From the NCBI GenBank assembly GCA_910589415.1, contig OU342630.1, forward strand, positions 45,354,012-45,418,011: 64,000 nt of DNA, read 5' to 3'. Positions 23,711 to 35,109 of this stretch are shown here, piece after piece (position 1 is the stretch's first letter; the number at the start of each line of letters is the position of its first letter). The stretch comes from Malachius bipustulatus. Lineage: Eukaryota; Arthropoda; Insecta; Coleoptera; Melyridae. A model generated the notes under the pieces. It did no database searches, was not told the origin of the DNA, and saw only the letters and a program-made list of their open reading frames with translations. Made by a program: the position numbers and the translations under genes.

Positions 23711-24640
23711 TATAAATTTGACATCAATCCTTTCTTTACGACGCTTATGATTTGAAGTTCAAATTACACAATAAAATTGTTCACATTTGGATTGCCGCAA
23801 TTATTTTGACATTCTTTAAAAAATCCAAACATTTGCGTACGGATGAATGATATGAGATAGGGGCCACGAGAGATTCCACACAGCGGCAATGGAGGTAATC
23901 TTAATAAACCTCACACCACTACATCCAGTGGAGCAAAATTGCCAAAAAAAGGACTAATCACAGAATTGCCAGAGTATGAAACAGAAATATCTCCATTGGG
24001 AGAAGGGAACGACACTACTTAACCAATGAGCATTACTATCGCCCTTAGGGACTCCTAGGGATAGGGACTCGGTCACTAGGAAACACAGCTTTGAAAAGAA
24101 CAGTCCAGCAACAAAAAGGAATGGCCAAGTGAGTCCAACAAGTGCAATCTCAAACAGCATACGATAAAATGATACACGGTTGGATCAGAAACCATCGAAA
24201 GAACATCATGTGCCTTTATTTTTGCCTTAGGATTAGACCTGGGACGATATATTTGGAACCAATGGAAAAGTACTCTAGCATATTTCGAGCGGAAAATCGA
24301 AAAATGAGATCAACTTAATATTGACAGATTTTTCTTACAATATTTTTAAAGGACAGTCAAGCTGCCATAAAGCACTTAACTCATAATTATGTAATCAAAA
24401 ATGATGTATGAACAACCTGAGAATGCTACAGGTTTTCTTACGGGGCATTCGAAACTCGGAGCACACCTCCGCAAGATTAGCCTACAAAATGAACAAACCT
24501 GTAGATTCTGTATGGACGGTGAAGATCCCCAATAAGAGTCGAGTGCCATGAAGTTATCACCCTCCCCCATATCGTAGTTTGATTGCATCTTGTCACCTTC
24601 CATGATGTTACATCCTAAGGTTGCGCACACTGTAAAAGTT
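23711..24640. other. Unassigned stretch
   Basis: Moderately AT-rich. A 115-codon minus-strand frame (24376-24723) overlaps the hammerhead-like motif and has no recognisable domain. It is not accepted as a gene. Confidence 0.4.
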
Positions 24641-24645
24641 AACAA

Positions 24646-24690
24646 CTGTCCTGATGATGGGGTCAAACTACCCGAAACCAGTCGACCGAC
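24646..24690 (+). ncRNA. Hammerhead-ribozyme-like motif (minimal type I)
   Basis: CTGATGA (24651-24657) is followed by stem II (GGGT with ACCC around loop CAAACT), then GAAA (24674-24677). A near-palindromic stem III (ACCAGT) and the cleavage triplet GTC (24681-24683) follow. Stem I pairs GTC (24648-24650) with GAC (24684-24686). All core positions are present in order. The form with a tiny stem III is that described for Penelope-like retroelements. Self-cleavage is inferred, not shown. Confidence 0.6.
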
Positions 24691-24723
24691 TACTTTGGCA
24701 ATTTTTTTATTGTTTATAGTCAT

Positions 24724-25276
24724 TTGACCTGACTTATGTTTTATTCAAATTCCATTTGATATTCAAAATTGATATACGCAAGTTAAATGTGAAAGGAGAG
24801 AGTACAACAATAATAGTCGCCGCATCAATAAATGTCGGGATGTAATTTTCCAATAAGTAGAACATTCCTTTGCCTATTTTATGATAAAGTTTTTCCAGTA
24901 CCGGCAATAATTATTATTTAGTTTCAAAACGTATATACGCACATACACGACGATCTGTTTATATTTATAATGAATTGATTCCCTTTTTGACCTATATTTA
25001 CGCACATCATAATTGTAAAACTATTCTACTATTACCAGTTAAAATATTTAATAGCCCAACTTTGAGTAATGATTTTGAGGAGTGTAAAAATGCTTGTAGT
25101 CTACCCAAGTTACACAAGGGGTTGAATATTTTAGAATATTTCACCAATAATATTTTAACGTGGAGGGTAAAGAAAATTTGGAGTTGAATTTTTGGTACGA
25201 CTTAAATTTTCTTAGACTCCAAGTTTTCTTACGTCCTCGTTATTATTATGGATGACTACTGGATGGATTTTAGGAG
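24724..25276. other. Unassigned AT-rich spacer
   Basis: No feature recognised between the hammerhead-like motif and the 5S-derived SINE. Confidence 0.4.
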
Positions 25277-25289
25277 AATTAGGTACTAA

Positions 25290-25499
25290 ATAAAATAAAT
25301 AAATATCGTATGGCTGTGGTAAAGCCCAAGTGTCAGAAGTTTTCAAGTAGCCTCAAGGGCCTCTGACGTAACTTAACAACTGCTGTGAAGCAGCCAGGAC
25401 CCCCTTTTTAACGTACCTCCTGGAGCACGATCGGTCACTGAACTTTTTTATTTACCACTACAATTGGTCACCCATCTAAGTACTAAGATAAGTACTTAT
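25290..25499 (-). mobile_element. 5S-rRNA-derived SINE (SINE3 type), copy 1, with 13-bp target duplication
   Basis: On the minus strand, TTAGTACTTAGATGGGTGACC (25486-25466) is the 5S rRNA C-box region of the internal pol III promoter. It is followed by a non-5S body shared with the plus-strand copy at 47.65 kb (for example GATCGTGCTCC, GGAGGTACGTTAAAAAGGGG, TGAAAACTTCTGACACTTGG). The 3' end is a TATTT-like simple tail. AATTAGGTACTAA occurs exactly at 25277-25289 and 25500-25512, a 13-bp target duplication that bounds the insertion. The upstream half of the 5S head is missing, so this copy is 5'-truncated. Confidence 0.85.
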
Positions 25500-25659
25500 A
25501 ATTAGGTACTAAGATTTTAATTCGAAATAAAATAAATGGACGAGTAACCCTGACTCAGGATCGTTAAAAAACTGAAGGAAAAAAAAGTCAGCGTAGTGGA
25601 ATAGACGATAAAAGTTGCTAGGGATGCGTTTTAAAAACCATTAATAAGACAGGGTGCCA

Positions 25660-26050
25660 TCTTAACCATTGGACTACTAGGGCTATCTGTAATAGCCCAG
25701 GAGCACAAGCATTTTAGGGAGTGTTAATTACAGTTCAAATTCAAATCCTTTTCATTTTCCTTTCAAAATTCCTTCATTTTATACACGTAGGTATATTTGT
25801 TGGAAAATTAAGAAAATATATCTACCGAGGAACTTAGCTGCGCATTTTGACCCCCTTCCCACCTCCCCTTGAGGCATTATTAATGTGAAGTTGAGAATCT
25901 ACAATGCACTAATTTTGGAATCCACAAGTTGCCAATTTCTCATACTCCCAACTAGTCATCCTCCTGTGAATTTTCTTATAAAGAGGCGTATCATTTTTAG
26001 TAGCCCACGGGCGTCGAATATCTAAAGAAAAAACTTTGTCCACGTTGACA
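25660..26050 (+). repeat. 0.4-kb dispersed repeat, copy 1
   Basis: TAGCCCAGGAGCACAAGCATTTT near the left end and AGTAGCCCACGGGCGTCGAA near the right match words in the same order at 30945-31345. The middle is more diverged. No coding sequence. Confidence 0.55.
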
Positions 26051-28894
26051 GGGGCTAGAAAGAGTGGAAATAGTCAACTTTGAATGCTAAGAAAAGCGAA
26101 AAAAATTACACTCACGTTTTAGTTTCGTCAAATTTTTATTTTGGATTTCTAGAAAAATAATTAGCAATTCAAAATTGCGCAGGTACTGAAAAAATGTTTA
26201 TTCGTGATCAATGACACATCAACCACACTCAGAAATGAGTCCACTAGATCTTATTCTGCTTGTGGATAAAGAATATCATTTAGCACTTTAACCTACATTA
26301 TAAATAACCAAAAGAGTAACACAGACCACAGACGTTCCTTAGCGTGGGTGTAGACTTCAGTGTCCCTTGTAATTACCATAATTTGTTTTATTCTTCATAA
26401 GAATTTTTTGGTAATTTGAGCGTAAAACTTTTTGACAAGACTGCAGATAGTGAAATTTTACTTGGTGAAATATTGTTTACAGGCATTCAAAAATAACCAG
26501 CAGCAATCACAATACTTGATAATTCCTTCACAGGTGGACCACCAACCGCACTTATTATATAAACACGCAGTGTTTTATTATTCCTGTAGTTTCAAATTTT
26601 CGAATTTTCAAAAACTAAAATTTTTCAGTAATCTCGAGCATATACTGTATGTGAGATTATATAGAAAATGAGATCTGAAATTTATTGCGAATAAGTAAGT
26701 TTTAACTACTTTCCCATTCTATAACAAATAACCTTCGTACTCATCACCTTCAAACCTACCCTGCGCCTCAAAATAATTTATTTAGCAATGGTGTCTGGTG
26801 GATATGGCAGAAGTTGATCGGATTAATATTACGAGTACTATTGGCTAATTCATAATCTCAAGAGATATACAAATAAAAGGCTTCTTCAAGTTATCGAATA
26901 AGACATTGCGTAAGCGTATAGTGAATATATTGAAGAGTAAGTAGTGCTGGGTCAACTGTGACACCCAAAATTCCGATATTTGTAGAAAAATCTCCGACAA
27001 TACTTATGGCATGCAGTTTACAAGGTTTCTTGAAGATGTGAGACGACTTTCCATACTTGTAACCCCAAGTATTGAATAACTCGGAAGCATTACTGCCACA
27101 AAACGCGGAATTTTTGTGATCCAACAGCGTGTTTTCAAAAATTTACAATTATAAGCAATTGCTTAGTTTCAAAAACTCTTCAGGAAACTAAATCTGCCTT
27201 TTTCAAGAAGTATGTAGTAATAAAAAACAAAACCAGTCACAAAAGATTGTTTGGAACGAATAAAGTTTTTCAGAGTCCTATATGATACAAATTTTTGCTA
27301 AAGCTGGCACCATTGCCTGGAATACATCGCTAGATATTCGGCCTAACGCCTGCGCTGCGAGCGTGCGACTTTTTCAGAGGCGCCTGTCCCACGGTCAGCT
27401 GCCGGTTTCACTCTCGCGAATCGCGGATTCATCGCCTTCGATGTCCATGGGCCCACTGTCGCACTGTCCTGTCTGTTCTGTATTCTGTCTTCTGCATAAT
27501 AGGGGTTCTTTTCATATACGCTTCCCCTTTCTTTGAGGTACGATTTTGTAAATAAATGAAAAATATTTTTAAGAAGAACAATAATTTTAATAAAAATATT
27601 ATGCAGTGAAGAACGGTCGCGGGTCCGCATTCTTCGTCTTTACCTTCCCGAGTTTGGCGATCAATTTAGGATTTAAAACGATATGCTGCATCTTACAGGC
27701 GTTGACCAAACTTCACCAACGTGACCTATAAAACTTTTGAAATGTAAAAAAAAAACTTCTCCAACAATTGTTCAAGAAGTTACGTCTTTTTTTGCAATCA
27801 GACAAACAACATAACATTATATTATCTAGGGTGGTGCAAATCACCATGCCAATAATTTGGTTCCACATCTTTATAGCGAAACTTTCCCAAGTGACTTGTA
27901 ACTTCCTGCAAGTATTTTTTAACATTACGTTTATACGAATTTTTTTGACATTTTTGTTTCACAGATCACACTGATGAAACCTGGCCAAGACCTTTTTTAA
28001 ACCCTGTATATCTTACACCCTGGTAAAGGCTAATGTTTGCAGCCCAATTATTTATTTTTCTGCTTTATAGATTCTAAGCTCTTAAAACTGCAAACAAATT
28101 TTTAGAGAATGATATCCTAAGACGTGCAAAATCCCTCTGCTGTTTTTTGTTACCCTTGTTTCCCAAATTAATTTTTATAAAATTTATATGTTTGAGATCT
28201 CACTCGAGTCGTTTTTTAAATTTTCGGTCCAACTGTATGTACAGGATGATCTCAAAAACTCACCTGTGGGCTGCTCGTCGGCCGATTTTTGAAATTTTCC
28301 TCTCATATTGAAGCTATAAAACATCAGGAAAAAAATTCAGGGATGATGATAATAATAATAGGTACTTATATATGTTTGTTCAATAACTCAGGACAAACAT
28401 TAAAAACAAAAGGTTGCATAAAAATAATTGAAAACAAAATTATTATTGTAACCGGTTTTGGTAACAAAATTTAATGAAAATCAATTTGTCCTAACTACCC
28501 TTTACTCAACCCCTTCATTTGTGAACACTTCAAGAACTTTCTGTCATCGAAGTCTCTGGCCTATCTCTAGACATGCCCACGATACAACCGCGCGTTCTCG
28601 AACATGCGTAGAACGCAGAGCCATTCTGGTATTCAGATGAAAATCAGTTACAATGGCCCGGCAATGTGTCATTCCTGTCTTGTCACTAGAACCGTCTCGA
28701 ATCGAATTGCCGAGACATAACCACAATAATTGCAGAAGGTAAACAAAAACAAGAAATAAGAATTACGAATCCAGATCCAGTACACTGGATCTGGATCTGG
28801 CGCGAGTGCTCCCTCGTTGTAATACTTTTGATGTGAACAGATACTGTTTAAAATACACATACTATCTACTTCAGAAGCAGTAAATTTTCAACGA
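26051..28894. other. Unassigned stretch with a CpG-rich patch
   Basis: Mostly AT-rich without supported genes. About 27310-27470 is clearly richer in C, G and CpG. Overlapping frames on both strands there follow from composition. CCAGATCCAGTACACTGGAT at about 28771 is a small palindrome. ACAGGATGATCTCAAAAACT at about 28240 resembles an element end. Confidence 0.4.
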
Positions 28895-28978
28895 GTCCTA
28901 CTTTAAAAGAAACTGCTGCAGGGCAAATGCTCAGTCGTCCTACTTTAAAAGAAACTGCTGAAGGACAAATGCTCAGTC
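28895..28978. repeat. Tandem duplication, 42-bp unit
   Basis: GTCCTACTTTAAAAGAAACT starts at 28895 and again at 28937. The two 42-bp units differ at only a few positions. It looks like a recent local duplication. Confidence 0.9.
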
Positions 28979-30265
28979 CATAAGCTGCCGTTTGAATGTT
29001 TTTTTCTCAGTGCAATCATGAACAGAAAAAGATCATCTCCTTACTAAGATACGAGAACCGAGTGAATATTATTATTATTGAGGAAAGTAAGTTTTTCCCG
29101 AGGTTGAGTGGAGAACCCACGGGAGAACCCTATGATATGCTCTTGGATGTCTTTTCGAAATTAGAAACTGATTAGAGACAAAACCAATACAATTTTTTTA
29201 TAGTAACAACATTTTTTTTATGTGAATGATCGTAACAGCTGAGGATCTTCAGTTTGGATACATACTAATAGATAATCCATAGGTACATGAGAATTGTTAA
29301 TAGACTTTGGAAAGAGTTACCCATGTAGTAGTACCTTTTAAGAGATAATATAAGAGATGAAGGAGACAGACAATGTTGTGATAAAGAATGAAGAAGTTAT
29401 CAGTTATCAGTGTCTCCTTCTCATGTTTTTTTTCTTCCGTTTGTTTTCCTCTTTCTCTTCTCAGGTGCATTACAACGTTAATAAATATGTAAAATTATAA
29501 TATAAATATAGGGAGAACAAAAACAAAATAAGTAATTAGTTATTAAAAAAACAAGTAAAGAAAGGAAAAAGGGGGCATTCGATAAATGTTAATTTGTTAA
29601 GTAATCACTGTGTTGGGTATGTGATAATTGCTTAGTTTGGCACTCGCGGCCTTGCTGAAGAGAAACTTAATACAGGATGTTTGATATTATAACTGGTACA
29701 CGAAAATTTGTGAATTGTAAAATGAATAAAAATGGATAAATAGAAATTTAAAAAATCCTTTTTTGTATAAATGCAAGTTCAACAACTTAAGATTAAGTAG
29801 TATACCTACCTATCAATCATTTGACTCGTAGTCAAGGCAATAACTTTATAGCGCAACACTGCGCAAAAGTTTAAATGACTACAGTCATTGACTTTTGAAT
29901 GTTTATACCCATCAGTAATTTCCGAAAATAAAATTTCTTGATTAAACAGAAAGTGCGGATTTTTTTTTCTAGGATTATTATTCCTATTATGAATTCATCT
30001 ATGATCAAACAAATAGTATACAAGTTCCCGAATATAGATCGATCTATATACCTTCATCGCTTTTCCTAATTACATGTAGATGTTATACTGTACAATGTGT
30101 TATACAATATACCAGGTGCTTAGAACGTCTTGCAACGGTCCAATAAATCTTTCAGTTTTGAGTTAAAAAAATAATGCAAAAGCAGGCCAATTTTGTAATT
30201 TAATTTACTTTCTATTGATGTAAAAAAAATTATACAAAGTGTTCCTTGACTTAGTAATGCAGCAT
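28979..30265. other. Unassigned AT-rich stretch
   Basis: No gene or structured repeat recognised. TACAGGATGTTTG at about 29672 resembles an isolated element end. Confidence 0.4.
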
Positions 30266-30770
30266 TGCCAATTTTTTAAAATATTTTTGTATTTTCATAT
30301 TTCCTGAGAAAATCCAATAATAATGGTTTTAAACAGTTACGGTTTAAATTAATTAGTTAAATTAAAATCGCAAGTTTTCATTTTGAGCAGTATACATCGG
30401 GCATTACTCAAGATATCGCAAAACGGCTTACACGTCCCTATCTTCACTTTTCAAATGTTACATATAGTGTACTTGAAATTTTTATACAGGGTGATAAAAA
30501 TCAAAAGAGTTTACATCACCATGTATAAAAATTTCATCTACATCATAGGATAGTACATAAAAAGTTAAAATAGGGACACGTAAGCCGTTTTCCGATATCT
30601 TGAGCCGTTTCCGATGTACATGCACTGCTTTCAAAATGAAAACTTGAGATTTTCATTTTTTTATAACTCAAAAAAAAAAAAATAATTGAAACCGCAACTG
30701 TAAAAACCATTATTATTGGGTTTTCTTAGGAAATATGAAAATACAAAAATATACCGGGTGTCGTATTTAA
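30266..30770. mobile_element. Palindrome of family D
   Basis: The arms are complementary about a centre near 30515 (left TTTCCTGAGAAAATCCAATA, right its reverse complement with changes). Shared family words include AAAACGGCTTACACGTCCCT and ACAGGGTGATAAAAATC. It is more diverged than the 17.7-kb copy. No coding sequence. Confidence 0.8.
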
Positions 30771-30944
30771 AAAAATTGTAGTACCTATACCCATTAGATT
30801 ATAATAAATACACCCGAATGTTCCTGTAATAAGATCCAATTATAATTTACTTCTCTGAACATTACGTAGGGAAGCACCTACACTTATCCAAAGTTTTTGC
30901 AGCAACCTGGACATTTTTCCATAATACACAGATGAGGGCCTTTC

Positions 30945-31345
30945 TAACCACGCAGGGTTAAAAAGGGCTGTTGTAGCCCAGGGGCGCAAGCGTTTTGGGG
31001 GCGCAATTTTTGAAGTATTTTTTTGTTATTTATTAGTCATTTAGTTACCTATTAGTTTTCACATCTGAGTAAATTTTCAGTTAGTGGAAAATTGCATGAC
31101 TTTGAACATTGAAAATAATTTCGCCTGCAGCGCATTTTCTTTGGAGTCTGACAAACATTATCTACTAGCATTAGGTTCAGAATCCAAACGACTGTAACTT
31201 TATAATCCATCAGTCTCGTCACTATGGCTTGTTCCCGGCGTTAGCCATCCTGTATTCTCCGAGTATTTTCTAATGAAAAAGGGCGCGTTCGCGCATTATT
31301 TTCAGTAGCCCTTGGGCGGCGAATATCTTGAGACGTCTCTGGTCT
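30945..31345 (+). repeat. 0.4-kb dispersed repeat, copy 2
   Basis: GTAGCCCAGGGGCGCAAGCG near the left end and CAGTAGCCCTTGGGCGGCGA near the right recur at 25660-26050. GC-rich ends surround an AT-rich middle. Confidence 0.55.
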
Positions 31346-32036
31346 GTATGGATTACCCGCGGAACGGCGAACCCGAATTCAGCATGTTTTATAATAAAAG
31401 TAGGTAACAAAGGCTTTGACCATATCGAGGCCAGATGTTGGCTCTAACCTAACTCCATATTGTCCGGCGGCCCGTGGCCCTTCAAACGTAACGCGAAAAT
31501 GTTTCAGTATGAATGCAGTTTTATTGCTTAGTCTGATCAACATTTTTCGCACTTGTTTTTTCAAAATTTTTCTCCCGAACCCCCCTCATTCTCGAGGGTA
31601 TATTCCGTATCTCCCGAACCCCACCGGCGCAGCAGAATTTACCTAATCTAATAAATAATGCACATTTCTTTTGTTCTTTTTAGGTTTTCACATTTTTACC
31701 CACAAGAAATTGGTTTTTGCCCCCCCCTCAGGTAGGTAGACATTTCTTCCTAAAAAGGGGGGGGGGGGCGGCAATTTTTGCATCGGCACGCAGGCGGCAA
31801 ATAGGCTAGGCCCGGCCCTGTCAACTTAAATATTACCCCCAAGGCGGCAGCCTAGCGGAAGCGGAACCCGCTTGTTCCGCTCGGGAAACCGGCTGTAGCC
31901 GAGCGAGTTAGATAGGTCATGTATGTCTACGATTCTTGGATATAGGTCGGCGACGGCCGGTTAATTTCTGGAAGGGCAGACACGTATAAATGCAAGAATT
32001 GATTTTTTCGATACAATTCTGTTACGGTTATTATTG
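31346..32036. other. GC-richer unassigned stretch with homopolymers
   Basis: It contains a 13-base G run near 31757 and several C-rich runs. The words TAGGCCCGGCCCTG and AGCGGAACCCGCTTGTTCC suggest transposon-derived sequence, but I could not delimit an element. The minus-strand frame at 31379-31564 has no support. Confidence 0.4.
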
Positions 32037-32057
32037 ATCAAGTACCTACTACCTAAC

Positions 32058-32120
32058 ACGTGTTTCGTTAATTTCATAGCATGATATTTATTTTATGATG
32101 TATGATCGATCTTCAGACAT
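32058..32120 (-). ncRNA. Decayed hammerhead-like motif (low confidence)
   Basis: On the minus strand, CTGAAGA (32116-32110) is followed 43 bases later by GAAACACGTGTT (from 32066). The second part matches the stem III and cleavage region of the motif at 39.5 kb. The stem II segment is long and pairs poorly, and stem I has one good pair. It may be a decayed or interrupted relative. Confidence 0.3.
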
Positions 32121-32493
32121 GTAAATAAATAATAAAATAAATGTTATAGTAACCAAGCTGCTACAGCCCTCTCTATTGAAATTAATGTAAAAAATAAGTT
32201 TTTTCGAACATCTTAAAAGCCCCTCGATTAGAGATAATTCCAAAAATATGAATAGGTGATGCGTTGAAATTAAAAACTGCAACAATAAACCATTAATGCT
32301 AATTTGTCTTTCACTTCCAAGCTGCAGGAAAACGTTTCATACTCCTAAATTAACTCCGCTTGTCGACCTACTTACCTATTTTTCATGAAACTTTGACCTG
32401 CCCACTCTCTGATAGGTACCCATACCCATTCCATATTTCCTAATAAAAGGGCAACTGGTTTCCAACTCACACCATTGTCCGAGGGTTACGAAA

Positions 32494-32525
32494 AGCTCAG
32501 TCCCCACATAGAGGGGGACTGAGCT
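32494..32525. other. Perfect 12-bp stem-loop
   Basis: AGCTCAGTCCCC (32494-32505) pairs fully with GGGGACTGAGCT (32514-32525) around an 8-base loop. It stands alone in non-repetitive DNA. Whether it is transcribed is unknown. Confidence 0.7.
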
Positions 32526-33009
32526 ACCTGGACACAAGGGGAAGACTGCAAAATGTATAGTCTAGTTCGGTGACCTTTTCCTTGTCAATGATTATTGATT
32601 ATTGATAATTACTATAGTGCCAATTCTTAGAAAGCAGCATCTGGACATTCGAATATTATTACCGTGTTAAAACGTCATTTTCTACACAAGTCGAGCTCTT
32701 CGGATGACAAAAATTAATTTAGGTATCAATCTTGGGCATAATTTTGTACAATCAATTCGAAAGTATCTTTTAAATTACACATCTATAAGTACAGAGACTT
32801 TTGCTGAAAGTCTCATTCTTTATAATATGCACTTCTAGCAAAGAAATAAGATTAACTCCATCTTCTTCATAAATGTAAGAATTAGGCAAGTCTATTAAAC
32901 TTACTTGGTGAAAATTTTTCGGAAGATAATCCAAACGGCATTGGCACCACCACAAAGAAACAACCATTAAAGCGAGCAAAAGTTCAGTCCGTCCAATTAC
33001 TTCCTAACT

Positions 33010-33300
33010 CCGCTTGCTAATTTAACACTCGTGAAACCGAAGGAGATTCCGCGTGACGGAAGTCGCAGACTCGGTAGCCGGCCCAACACTGTTCCGCACT
33101 TTCGAACCGACTCAATGCCACTCGTCCTGCGACGACGAGACTCCTGCGAACAGCGCTTTCGTCCACGACTGCTTCAGCAGGAATGGGAGAATAGAATGGG
33201 GCAATTGGCAAAGCGATCCGTCCTGCTGCCTGCCAGTCTCTCTCATCGCTCCGTCCCTTACTTGCATGTACGTACCAATAATGTACATCTCAAAACTGAA
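33010..33300. other. GC- and CpG-richer patch
   Basis: The GC content rises sharply relative to both flanks. Overlapping frames of 60-100 codons occur on both strands, which is expected from the stop-poor composition. It could be an exon or promoter region. No splice pair, signal or domain lets me choose. Confidence 0.3.
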
Positions 33301-33873
33301 TTGATTCATAAATATTACCACCCACACGTTTGTGAATAAAAAAGCATGCTAGCAGCTACACTCCGGGGAAACAGTTACTTCACTTTTACGCTTCGCTTTA
33401 TTTGTGTGGTAATTTGGTATTTATTCGCATTCTTTCATGATTTTTCACCTCGAGCTTCTACATATTACCTGTTGCATATGCCTGGCAATGTTGTCAGTGT
33501 TAATGAAAAATCGGCAGCGCACCTTCTCGACCGTACAAAAGAGCTTATACCTATTTAGGTACACTTTATAATCTGCGATGGATTTTAGTTTTCTTGCCAA
33601 AAAAAGTTACCTCCACTCCTATGTTAAAAAATTAGAAAAAGCTACAATATTCATTTCCTCGATGTTTCCTATGGTATAGCCTGGGGCCTGGGGTGTAGGT
33701 TAATACTATTACCCAATAGAGGGGTAAAAATTTGAAGTAGAATCAACTTTTGTGGCGTAGTTTTATGGGAGTCGATTATTTATTTCAAACCTCCAAACTT
33801 CTACGCCACTGGAGAAAATCTCTATAATATTAATTATTCACATTTGCCTGAAGATGCTGTTATATATGTTATA

Positions 33874-34985
33874 CAGTGAGAACCACATAACGCGGAACAT
33901 CAGAAAAAATATGACGCAGTATAATTAACGTTGTTGAACCATTTAAAATGGAACATAGCGAAATCAGTGCATTTCCAACAAAGCCGCTACAATACGTTAA
34001 CAATACCGTAGTTATGGTTACGTTCGAGCATTGTTGAATTTAGCATTAGTGAGTTATTTAAAATAGAACATAGGGATTCTGTATTGAAACTCAATGCAAT
34101 AAATAATTTTTTAATTAAAATGAAATTATTTCAAAATATAAAAAAGTGTAACTGTATACTAAGTATTTTATAAAGAAACAATATAATTGTAAATTAAATA
34201 CTGTAGAGTGTTAATTATTATTCTAAAATAGTATCAAACATCCGTTGACTATAGGCAAGTGTCCTAAAAAATTATTGTACAATCAATACATTTATCGTAT
34301 TTCTGCACTGTTCAGGAGATATTTCTTCGCAGCTCTTCTTCTCATTTGTTTGAGCTTTTCAATGTGGTAGATAGAAACGATGTTAGAAACTGATTACTTG
34401 ACTTTTCTCCAGTAAAAAAATCCAAGTATGTTAAGTCTGGTGACCTGGGCGGCCACTTAATTACTCCATCTCTTCCTATCCATCTACCGGGAAACTGAGC
34501 ATTTTAAACAATTGTCGAACTTGCCGGGAAAAATTGGCAGCTGTAACATTTTGTTGGTACCACAAAGGGCCTTCTACTTGTAGATTATTTATGGTCGGAA
34601 TGATTCTTTCTTGCAGTGGCTGCAAGATATGAGTGTTAACCATTTCAGCCCACACATTCACTTTCTATGGATACTGTGCCCTGTAGTGACATGGTACCAG
34701 CGCAAATTTTCAACTTCACATAAAGAAGACACACTGCATGCGGTGTACCATGTGCGTAAATTTCAATTTTCTCATCAGCTGTACACATTTTTGATGAATT
34801 AAGTAACTACCTACGCTAGTATGTAACTGACGACAAGTTTTACCCATAAACGTCAAATTAATAATTTAATCTGAAGTGGGGGGTTATTGCAAAACCATTA
34901 ACGACCTTGCCCGGCAACGAATCAATCTCCATAGCAATACTTCACAAGCTCATTTCCTATGTTCCGTCTTAAAAAACTCTCACTG
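33874..34985 (-). mobile_element. Degraded Tc1/mariner transposon, 1112 bp, TA duplication
   Basis: CAGTGAGAACCACATAACGC at the left and the complementary ...GACGGAACAT...CTCACTG at the right form imperfect terminal inverted repeats (CAGTGAG and CGGAACAT shared). TA flanks both ends (33872-33873 and 34986-34987). Inside, the minus strand carries a broken DDE transposase. The length is near that of intact mariners (about 1.3 kb), so the element has mainly suffered small deletions. Confidence 0.85.
34411..34715 (-). pseudogene. Mariner-family transposase remnant
   Basis: Transposases of this family cut and paste elements at TA using a DD(D/E) catalytic site. The minus strand reads KVNVWAEMV near 34667, then WYQQNVTAANFSRQVRQLF. 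After a one-base frame change it continues FPGRWIGRDGVIKWPPRSPDL and LDFF down to 34411. These match the family pattern VNVW, QQDGAPxH, FPGRWIGR and WPPRSPDLTPLD. The second catalytic Asp (QQD) is Asn here, a frame change interrupts FPGRW, and a further frame break lies just before KVNVW. The N-terminal DNA-binding half is not recognisable. It is a dead gene. Confidence 0.85.
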
Positions 34986-35109
34986 TATATTACTATGTAT
35001 AATCCATCAATATAAAGTAGAGTAGAAACTTAAAACATACTTTCATTTATCATCATTATTATCTGAAAAAAATTACTCTTTAAAAGGTCTCCGAGGCTTA
35101 TTTTTTGAA

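Larger units (their letters stand above)
33848..35030 (+). repeat. Hammerhead-family repeat split by the mariner
   Basis: CCTGAAGATGCTGTTATA before the mariner (33848 onward) and ATCCATCAATATAAAGTAGA after it (about 35002) follow the order seen in the repeat at 39.43-39.62 kb (CTGAAGATGCTAC, then ATCCATCAATATACAGTAGA). The mariner sits between the two halves. The ribozyme core (GAAAC) is not recognisable here, so the copy has decayed. Confidence 0.5.

Noticed and set aside
23461..23715. Overlapping frames on both strands in GC-rich DNA
   Set aside because: They lie inside the 23489-23710 MITE, and the stop-poor composition explains them.
24376..24723. 115-codon minus-strand frame
   Set aside because: It overlaps the hammerhead-like motif on the other strand and has no recognisable domain. 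Frames of this order are expected occasionally in 64 kb read in six frames.
27343..27630. 95-codon minus-strand frame with Arg-rich end
   Set aside because: It follows from a CpG-rich patch; there is an overlapping plus-strand frame of similar length and no motif.
28895..28978. Two similar units as a CRISPR-like repeat
   Set aside because: Only two abutting units with no spacers, in an insect-like genome. It is a simple tandem duplication.
33848..33885. CTGAAGATGCTGT...ACAGTGAGAAC as an intact ribozyme
   Set aside because: The GAAA core is missing and the right part belongs to the mariner terminal repeat.
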